This document shows positions 53,733 to 63,800 of a stretch of 64,000 nucleotides of DNA, piece after piece. The DNA is taken from assembly GCF_027596085.1 (NCBI RefSeq), contig NC_072449.1, forward strand, positions 24,650,522-24,714,521, given 5' to 3'. Origin of the DNA: Anoplopoma fimbria. Lineage: Eukaryota; Chordata; Actinopteri; Perciformes; Anoplopomatidae. The translations under genes were made by a program, and so were the position numbers. The notes beneath the pieces were generated by a model that searched no databases, was not told the DNA's origin, and saw only the letters and a list, made by a program, of their open reading frames with translations. Each line of letters begins with the position of its first letter. The first letter of the stretch is position 1.

Positions 53733-53964
53733 GCCCGAAAGACTGCCTGAAAGGCTACATTTAGGGAAACAATACACCATAAGGTTTCAAATATATTGTT
53801 CCTCTGATATTGAAAATAATACAACCGATTCAAATATAATCGCCACCCACTTTTACAAAACATCCTGATATTCATGTAATAAGTATGTAATAAAAAAAAT
53901 GTCACTGTAGCTAGATTTCAGTCTCCTTAGTTTCATTTAAACAAGACTCTTATTTTGAAGTTAG

Positions 53965-54131
53965 ACTTAGTTCCGGTATGCGACGCGCGAAGTTTGTTTT
54001 CTAAGCAGTCAGACTAGCTAGTAGCCTTTTATAAACCTTCTGTATCTTTGTGTATTGAGGTTTGGTGGACTGTCGTCAACATTTTGTCGAGAACTTCATA
54101 GAGACATGAAAGTGGTCACTACGCCGCCATG
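53965..54131 (+). promoter_or_regulatory. brca2: brca2 promoter and first exon
   Basis: A CpG-containing stretch carries an ETS-type core TTCCGG (53971-53976) and an E2F-like GCGCGAA (53985-53991), fitting a cell-cycle-regulated DNA-repair gene. The first exon ends at 54131 with donor ATG|gtacgt. Its last three bases are an ATG in a strong Kozak setting (cgccgccATGg) that is in frame with exon 2. An earlier ATG at 54106 starts a short upstream ORF of 12 codons that ends inside exon 2. The transcription start is inferred. Confidence 0.6.
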
Positions 54132-54442
54132 GTACGTTTAGTTCAATCTATGTTTGCTGTTTGCTTACTTTTTGTGAACGTGTTGTATTAGCAGTCGAGG
54201 TAAGTTGACTTTTATGATGTGTTATGTGTGTTCAAGTCATTGGCAACCCACTATAACATCTGCTATGGCTGTGAATCAAACGTCAGCATCGTTTTAGTGT
54301 CAGGTGAAGTTTCCTAACGTAAGATAATGGAGTTGATGGACGCTAGTAGTTAGCGTAAGGCTGGCCTTGTATCGCATCTTTCAGCTGAAAGCTAACCATA
54401 TTCTTTTTAATTGTGTCATAATGAAAACTTTTGTTTTCTCAG

Positions 54443-56383
54443 GTGTGCCACATAAAAAAACTTGAAGAGTTACTTAAATCAACTAGAATGGATTTACCCT
54501 CAAAAAACATGTACGAGACATATAAAGATGAAATCTGGAAAGGTAAGACGAAGCTGTCTTGACACAATAAAAGATAAACACTATAAGATGCACAAAGATT
54601 GTCCATGTTGCAGGAGTGTTGTACTGCATTACATTGTACAGCTGTTTCTGATATTGTGTCTAATCCTTTAAATCCAGCAGCATAATCAGATAATGGTACT
54701 TTTTGTGCAATCACAACAGACCAAACATAATGTTGTGAATGTACATTACATTTACAGTCATTTAGCAGACGCTTTTATCCAAAGCGACTTACAATCAGTA
54801 GTATATTACATATCATTCACCCATTCACACACTGATGACAGGCTACCATGCAAGGTGCCACCATCAGACTCTAACTAACATTCATGCAACATCCAGTCCA
54901 CACCGATGGCAAGCCTTCGGGAGCAACTTGGGGTTAAGTGTCTTGCCCAAGGACACATCGACTGCCGAAGCCGGGTATCGAACCACCGACCCTCTGATTG
55001 GAGAACTACCTTGCTCTCCACTACGCCACAGCCGCCCCAATGTAGGAGGTTGTGTTCTCATTCTTCTTCTTTATATCATTCATCATTTCCTAATACAGAG
55101 CTGGGACCCTTGGATCCCAACTGGTTTGAGGCACTGACATCTCAAATGTTCACTGAGGGAAATGTCTCTGATCAAGATGACCTGTGTGGGAACCAAGAGG
55201 CAAACTTTAAAACACCCTTTGACAAAACTGCAGTAGACAGTCAGCTGTTCTCAACGCCCAAAGTTTTCAGGCACCGTCGAGTTGTGTCACCTGAAACTGA
55301 GGATGAGCAGTCGTTCACTGCTGAACAAGGTAATGTTTGATTAAAGTGTGACTGTACTGCACGTATTTATGCATTTATTTGACAAAGCTATTATTTTGTA
55401 GTACATACACTCAAGCTTAGCACAGCAAGAATATTGATGTCTGCATTGGACATTATGAATTGATTGTTGTAAATGGTAGTAATCTACTTGTGTCTGCATT
55501 GAGAAGCTTTGTTTATGTTGCATCGAAAAATAATATTTCTCTGTGGTACCACCTAGAAAAAGAAACATTGCCATGGACGACATCACAAAGTCCATATTTG
55601 TTCCCGATGTCAAAAGAGTGAGTGCAACAACTCTGAGACCTGACTCTCTCTGCTATATGTTTATTTTGATATTTCAAATTTATTTTTACATATTTCTTAT
55701 TTCATTGTGATTAGGCATTCTAAAGTGCTGTTTGGTTAAAGCAAAAAATGAACAAATATTGCTTTATATATAACCCCTAATGGTAAATAAGTGTTCTTTA
55801 AGAAAATACTTAGTTCACAACTAAAATCTATTCCCATATGTTGTTAATTCCCTGTTTTATGAAAATATTTTGAAAGGAATTTTGCCAAATGTACTTGTAT
55901 TGTCACTGCTGTTGTCAGTTTTTGATGTCTATTGTGGTTTTTATAGGATCCCAGGTGCAAAATATGGAGGTTTCCATCCTAAGAGTCATGACAGTCTTGG
56001 TGAGCTGTAAATGTATCTGTATTTCATCTATTTGAATTGTATCTGGAAAAAAATACGTAATCATCTCTGGTTAATTTGTTTTCTTTTGTCATCTGCACAG
56101 ATCTGCTTCATACCCCACAAAAATCCCCAGTAAGTGTATTGATTCTAACAGTGATGTTAGCTTTTTTTTTCAGCAAATGCCAGTATTTGAATATGGAGTA
56201 CTGGATAACAATAAGGTTTTTTTTTTTTGAATGGTACAGGTCAACTATGACAAACATATATCTGAAAGTCTCGGAGCACAGCTTCATCCGGATATGTCAT
56301 GGACCAGTTCTCTGAATACCCCACCAGCCGTACCATCCACCCTAATTTTATGTAAGCAAATGACCCAACTGGTTGTTGTTGAG

Positions 56384-56435
<52 letters not shown>

Positions 56436-57898
56436 CTTGTTAAATAATTGTGTCTTCTTTATTTTATAGCTAAAACGGATGAGAGTCCCTGTCCAGTGAG
56501 TGTTTCTGCAGACAAAAACGTTGTTGTGAGTACTGTGTCCAGCCAAAACATGCAAGAGATATATTTCTCCAATTTGTAGAATTTAGAAATAAAAGAGTTA
56601 GAAATGCTTATTCTCTATTTCATGATTAGTAAAAGACGGAATATATTGACATTACAAATTTTTCACATCATATCATATGAAATGTCAATAGATAAGGGAT
56701 CAAGATGAAGAAAAAATGCAGAAGATCTGGCACATTGATGCGTAGAAATACTACATCATAGCAAACACATAAACATATCTGGCATCAGAGATGTAACCTG
56801 TCCCATCCTCCCTCCTAAAAAACAGGGGGTCATGTACTTGCTTTAGGATTCCAACTCTAAAGTAAAGGGTCCAGATCTTGTTCCTGGTGTACAGTAAACA
56901 TAGAGAATAAGTCGGTGTATCATTTAAAATTGCTTCTGAAACTACGTTTTTCTGTCTCTCCTGTCTCAGTTTGTACGGAAGCTTTTCCCCTCTCTTTCAA
57001 ATGCATCCAGAGTTGGAGTGGTGTCACCCAAAAACAATGACATACCTACCGTCCCCCAAGGTACTGTGTTTTTTCATTACAATTTGCTTATATCCAAGAT
57101 GGTGCAATAGCGCTGAATATGCATTACAAAACAATGAATTGCAACACATTCATACTTATTTTCCTTTGTACAGGCTTTTAGATACGTAAATCAAAAATAT
57201 ACTTATTGCTGGTCTGTAATCAACAGGTGTTGTTTCCCCTGAGGCGGGTCAGGATCCAGAGTCCCATGACTCCACCCAAAGTTCACTGAATCAGAGTGAC
57301 CTTGTTTGGAAACAGACACTTCCAGATGCTATTGAGGATGGAGAAATTCGCAGAACAGTAGCAAGTGTTCTTGATGGAGCTGAAAATGTTCTCTCTATAT
57401 TTTTCAGCAACAGTAGCTCAGCACTTAGGAAAGTGAAAACTGACAGAATCAAAAGAAAGCATATCATTCCAACGAAAGAACATTGCGGCAGCTCTACGGA
57501 CGTCACATCAACAAACAATGCTGCATCCAGTGATCAGAGAACAGCTGATCAGGAACCTGGCAGACTTCCCTCACCCCCACCAGGGAAATCTGTAGATAAT
57601 GGAATTACCCAGTGGTCTCCGTTAAGTTTATCTGAACTCCCACCGTGTACTGTGCATACGTCTTGCCATGATAAAAGTCCTGCTGTACAAGTGGAAACCA
57701 ATATTTCAACAGAACAACTGCAGCGTGACTCTGAATTTGGCCAGCTAGTAGTGGGGCCGCCTTTAAAACACACAGACTCTGGATTTACCAAGAAAAAAAG
57801 ACAATTTGTTTACACTGTTGAGACCTCAAAACCAAAAGTTCAAGGAAAACAAACGCAGTGTCAGAGGATGGACTCATCACCAGCGGTTCCAGATACAG
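54443..57898 (+). CDS. brca2: brca2 exons 2-10 (residues 1-454)
   Basis: Exons: 54443-54542 (coding from 54488), 55099-55329, 55557-55617, 55947-55999, 56101-56129, 56240-56351, 56470-56525, 56970-57060, 57227-57898. Exon 3 contains the PALB2-binding motif with W27, F28 and L31, equivalent to human W31, F32 and L35. Exon 7 encodes [20 protein letters not shown], then SLNTPP, whose Thr170 corresponds to human Thr207, a PLK1 phosphosite. Exon 10 (672 nt against 1116 in human) ends near [17 protein letters not shown], similar to the human KKKTNKFIYAIHDETS region. Exons 4, 6, 9 and 10 are shorter than in mammals. Confidence 0.93.
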
Positions 57899-60800
57899 GT
57901 AACGCATTTCTCATGCATTTTAGATGTAACAATGCTATAATAGATTATGTATTAACATGATAAAAGCCCCTTCTCTACAGTAAATTACTTTTTTTTTTAT
58001 CATGCTTTTCTTCAGGACAAGAAGTGAATGTGAACCAGTTGAAAGCCCCAGATAAAGCAGACTGTTGCAGTACCGGGATGAATGAGATGCAAAAACAGGG
58101 AAATCTCGCTGACGTAAATCTACGTCCTTCTGTACAAGCAAAGGTCCAGGATCTTGACATGTCGCAGCTTTGCAAAGATTTTGCACAAGATTTCAGTCAA
58201 ATGTCAGACCCCTGTAAATTGAATCAAGTACCAGAGGTTACTCCTGGAAACGGCTTCTCTCCATCAGCTTGTCTGTCAGCCATGAAACGAGCTAAGCAGA
58301 AAGCAATGCAAGCGAACCCTCACCTTGACTGTGACGGCGTCGGTGACAGAACACATGTTTCTACCGCTCATCAAAATAACCATATCAATGAGGTAACAAT
58401 AAGTGACAGTGGATTCCAGTCTGCTGTTGCAGATGGCACTCATGGGACTGCATCATCATTTGTTCTTCCCAGCTCAGAGATCAATGTTCTACAGTGGACT
58501 GATAAACACAGGACCACTCCTGAGGTCACATCTACAAATAAAGGGAAGGGAAAAGCCTATTTGGATGATATTTTACAAGCAGCTGAAACAGATGCCAAGC
58601 AGCCAAGTGCAATCAGGGAAAGCCAGACACTGGGCCCTGGCAGAGACGGTGAGTTGCACATAGAGAGCACACCAGCAAAAAGGCCCAGCAGTGCCAAAGG
58701 AGCTGTCGACAACATTAATTGCATTTCACTTAATGGTCAGGCTCGTGGCAATCTGCCAGAGAAAACCGTTTATCTTCCTTCCATCCATGCATCAGGATTC
58801 AAAACGGCTTCAAATAAGGGTATACGCATTTCTTCATCCAACCTGGAGAGAGCCAAGCGTCTCTTTGAAGAGACTGAAGGGGAAATAACTTCAAGTGACC
58901 AGCCCATCAAATGTGCCCACAACGCTAAAGATGAAATGAGCGTGAGTCACAGATCAGTGAAAAATCCAACCACTAACTCAAACCAGCCATTTTCTTCAAG
59001 TGAAACCAAAGAGGATATCCGTTGCCAGTTAACAGCTTCACAAAAAGCTGACGTGACTGAGCTGTGCACTCTCTTGGAAGAAGCAGAGAGCCAGTTTGAA
59101 TTCACACAGTTTAAAACTGAAAAGCCGAAACAACACATTCAAGATAATGCCACCTCTCCACTAAAAGTTGACAAAGAACTTGACCCAGATTTTCTTTCGG
59201 GTATAGATTTTGATGACAGTTTTAGTTCAGAAGCTGAAAAGCACCTGGCAGCCACTGTGATGCCTGACAAAATGACCTCCATTTCAGATGGTAAAACAAA
59301 CTGTGAAACATCTGACGTCACAAGTAAATCCACAGGTTTGTCGTTGTCGAGCGCAATGAAAAAAGAAAGTTCCTTTCCTGAAGAGGTGTCTTCCTTTTCA
59401 AAGCACATCTCCGAAGGCAGTTCTGGTGTTATGACAGCTGAACCCAAAAATCTTTACGGAGGTGGTCACAGTGAAACGAGCAAGCTGCAGAATCCTTTAA
59501 TGCTTGGTGTTGGATTTAAGACAGCAGGAGGAAATGTTTTGAGAGTTTCAAGAAAGTGTCTGAGCAAAGCTAGAGCTTTGTTTTCAGATTTGGAGGAGAA
59601 CCTTGTGACGGGTCAAACATCTCCTGACAAGCAAAGCAGTGGAACCGATGAAAAAAGACAGATTAGGCGCAGTGTGGATATTCCAACTGGTAACTTTCTG
59701 CATCATAAAGAGGATGATTCTACGTTCACAGGTTGTGGTAACGATATTGAGAGGAAGGTTCAGGGCTGTTTGGCCAACACAAAGGAGTCTGTCTGTTCAG
59801 ACATACAGATCACAGGCATAAGGGAAGAAGACGCTGCAAAAAGTTTCATAAATGGCAAAAGGGACAAAACCACGTGTCAAAGCGGGTTCCAGATGGCCAG
59901 TGGGAAAGGGATTTCTGTTTCAGCAAAAGCTATGCAGGCAGCAGACGCTCTCTTCAGAGACTGTGATTCTATTGACAGTAACGCTGTCAGTCATGAGGAA
60001 ACTCTTCCAAAATGTGAAGTTCAAGGAATGAAAGTAAACTTTTCTAAAGAGCCAATCAGTGAGTTTACAAATGTGAATGCTGGATCAGCTGCTCGCCATA
60101 CAGAGGTTGCACAACATAACAAGGAGATTCACAATTTAGGTTTTACGAAAACACTGCCTTTAACAAATGCAGCCTCCTTCCTTGGAAACCCGTCTTCGAC
60201 TGCAAAGACACTTCCAGCTCTTTCATGGACAACATCAAAGAACACTGGCTCCTCTGCCATCAATGAATTGTGCAATAGTGGTGGATTTTGTGCAGACAGT
60301 GGGAACAAAGCTTTGATGTCAGCTGATGCACTGAAAAAAGCAGAATGTCTCTTGAATGAAATTCGTACACCTGAGGACGCAAAAAAACAACTGAAAGATA
60401 AAGAGGATGCTTTAAGAACCGGCCGTCTCGCCAATCAAATTCAAGTTTCACCACCTAAAAGTGTTGGATTTCAGACAGCCAGTGGCAAAGGAGTGGCCAT
60501 TTCATCCACAGCTCTCAAGAAAGCAAAACTGTTGTTGAGTGAATGTGATGAAGTTGAGGATAAAATCGGTTTAAAACCAACGCATTCCAAAATGCCAGTT
60601 CCTGGTCCAACACCCAGGAATAGTGGATTTCTTGCAGCCAGTGGGAAGCATGTGGCATTTTCATCTGAGGCCCTCCAGAAGGCAAAAGCTCTCTTCAGTG
60701 ACATCAGCTTCAGTGCAGAGATCCCAGCTGTTTCAGACACAAGGAGCAGTGACAAGACACAAGGCGATGCTGAAAATACAGAGAAAATACATTGTGGTTT

Positions 60801-63800
60801 CACAACTGCAGGGGGAGCTAAAGTCCATGTGTCACAGAAACATCTGCTGAAAGCAAAAAACATTTTGACAGAATTCGATGATGGTTCTCTTTCAGCAAAG
60901 GCAATGCAAGAAGCAGATGCTTTCTTCAAGGACTGTGAAATACTGGATGGTAATGATGGTATGTCAGCTAAACAAAATAAAAGTATAGCACCTTTGTGCA
61001 GAAGTGGCAGCGAGAAGAAAAACCTTTCAAAATGTAAAGAAGATCAGAGGTTGAAAATAAACATCTCTGAAGATCTTGGAAAGGGACAAACTGAACTTGA
61101 AAATGTGAACATGGGATTAGTTGAAAACCATGAAAATATGCTGCATCCTAATGATGTGGAGAATCACAAAGGTGCTTTTAACAATACATTGGATTTTTCC
61201 AACACAGCTGCTTTACATGGAAACCCATCTTTGATGACAAAGACCCTTTCCCCCCTGTTGTTCACAACATCAAAGAACAGTAGTTCCTCCGCCATGAAAG
61301 AATTGAGCAAAGGTGGTGGATTCTCCACAGCCAGCGGGAAGAAAGTATCCGTGTCTGATGACGCAATGACAAAAGCAAAGTCTCTTTTGAATGAAAGTAC
61401 TACATTAGAGGACACAAACAAACAACTGAAACAAAATGTAAACACCTTTCCACCACAGACTGGGGGATTTCAGACAGCCAGTGGCAAAGGAGTTGCTATT
61501 TCATCTGAAGCCCTAAAAAAAGCACAAACTCTGTTAAGTGAATGTGATGAAGTTGAGGATCAAATCTTTGTAAAACCAACCCATCCCAAGATGCCAGTTC
61601 CTGGTCCAACACCCAGGAATAGTGGATTTCTTGCAGCCAGTGGGAAGCATGTGGCATTTTCATCTGAGGCCCTCCAGAAGGCAAAAGCTCTCTTCAGTGA
61701 CATCAGCTTCAGTGCAGAGATCCCAGCTGTTTCAGACGCAAGGAGCAGTGACAAGACACAAGGCGATGCTGAAAATACAGAGAAAATACATTGTGGTTTC
61801 ACAACTGCAGGGGGAGCTAAAGTCCATGTGTCACAGGAACACCTGCTGAAAGCAAAAAAAATATTGACCGATTTTGCTGATGTTGAATGTCATGATTCAA
61901 ACTCAACAAGCCCACACGACATCCGTAAGTCAGATCTATCAAATGTGAAAGATGTGAAAAGAACCTGTAATCCCACCACAGCCAGTGACGAGGACATGTT
62001 TAGTGCTCCTCATAATTCGAGAGTTGACGATTGCACTTTAATCAAAGAGCAGGCACATGCAGATGCATTTAGGTTAAAAGAAGGCAAAATTACCCCAGCA
62101 GGGTTGGGCGACCTCCATGACGGCCCTGTAGAGAAAATGTCATGTGTGTTGGACTATGAGATAAAGCAGACAAACAGCAGAGAGGGGTCTAAGGGGAAAA
62201 GGCCACAGGTGTCTTCAGCTTTAAACTTTCAGTCACTAAACCTAAGCGGCTGCACTGAAACCCAGCAGAAGTTGTTCGCCCAGGAAGCTCTGGACTGCAC
62301 TAAAGCCTTGTTAGAGGACGAAAGTCTCTCTGACCGAAGTCTCTCAATGACTTTAGACAATGTGCCGCTGCAAGAAAACCCCAAATACAGCCACAGATCT
62401 GTAGAGGACCGACAGGGGACAGGGAAAAGATCAGCAGAGGACCCCGATATGACTGGTAAGTGTTTGTTACTCAGAACTTTAAGGAGTATAATATGCTTTT
62501 GTTAATGCTGCACAGATCGTCTCAAGAGCTTATTGAATCTAAATTATTTGCTAACAAAGTAATTTTACTGCAGTCTTCATTGGTTATTCTAATTTAAATA
62601 AATTGTTCCCACATTTTAGATAGACCATCATTTTGAAATGAACGATAAGGCTTGTATATTAGTAACCGTAAGATGTGATGCTCTATGTTACAAGCAGGAC
62701 TGTTAACCCTTAATGGTTTCCTTACTGTTATGAAACATTGAAGGTCAGCCTCCCCTTAAAAGACGATTACTGGAAGAGTTCGACAGAACTGTTGATGGTC
62801 CAAGAGGCTCCACCCTCCATCCGGAAAAAAGTTGTCCAAATGGTAAATCACTAGCACTGTAAGACGTTATCTAAAGAAGACATATTTTGTCTTGTAAATG
62901 AATTGATCTGTATTTGTTTCTTAATGAAGGTCTGATGAAAGACAGAAGGATTTTCAAGTACAGCGTCTCTCTCCATCCAAACATCACGAGGCCACACACG
63001 TAAGTTTACTGGGATTCCTTGGCCATGTTTTTAAGCGGCTAAACTGGTTTTTAGCTCTTTGTGATGTATTTTTCTGTGTTACAGCAGTGGAAACTACTGT
63101 GTGGAAACCAGATTGCAAAATACTACACCAACACAATCCTCAATCCCAGAAGAAAGCAGATCAGCACATTCCAAGAAGCCAGCATTTGTTCCTCCTTTCC
63201 TCACGAATACAAAGACAGAAGGTCGTAAGAATACAATGCTCAAGGACAACGCAAGAACACCTTCTGCATTTGTTCCTCCATTCAAAAAACAAAGAACTAT
63301 TGTCCAAGAGAGCTCCTCCAAACCACAGGTGGAGGAGAAGGAGGATAAACACCACCATCTCTTTGTAACGCCCTTTAACAGCAACACGTATGTACCGCCC
63401 ACTAAAAAACCCCAAAGCACTACAGAATTAACTGGTAATAAAAGCAAAGAAGACCCTGAAACGGTGGCCTTGGCAGAGAATACAAATGATAAACTGATGA
63501 ATAATCAAAACCTCCCTGTTGGCTGTGGATCAGAGGACTCTGCTGCAGAGACATCACATGTGGAGGACAAATTGTTCCGATGCCAAGGTGCAGTAAGCTT
63601 TTTGGACGAAGTTAAAAAACTCTGCAAACCATAGTCAAACTAATGATGTGTTTTTGGTCTGCAGACACATTTCAGAATCTTCATAATGTAGAGCTGGCAC
63701 GAGATATGCAAGACATGAGGATCAGGAAAAAAAAGCGCCAGACCATTCGACCTTTGCCAGGAAGTTTGTTTCTAACCAAAACCTCAGGAGTGACTAGGAT

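Larger units (their letters stand above)
60590..61836. repeat. brca2: Tandem-duplicated block in brca2 exon 11 (near-identical section)
   Basis: The section 60590-60837 recurs at 61589-61836, offset 999 bp (333 codons), with a single mismatch seen by eye (60739 A against 61738 G). The larger units, about 59920-60882 and 60892-61881, are clearly homologous but diverged in their first two thirds, with offsets varying from 972 to 1035 bp because of indels. Confidence 0.92.

Noticed and set aside
53476..53964. ZAR1L expected by mammalian synteny
   Set aside because: No zinc-finger-like coding exon on either strand in the spacer.
54906..55340. A 144-codon frame apparently a single gene
   Set aside because: Its 5' part is the antisense SINE and its 3' part is brca2 exon 3; the splice acceptor at 55098 separates them.
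60129..61802. Several minus-strand frames of 80-150 codons within brca2 exon 11
   Set aside because: They are shadows of the coding strand, duplicated because the exon itself is duplicated.
63593..63598. Strong-looking donor gtaagc near the end of brca2 exon 14
   Set aside because: It is out of phase with exon 15; the donor 5 nt upstream restores the conserved reading.
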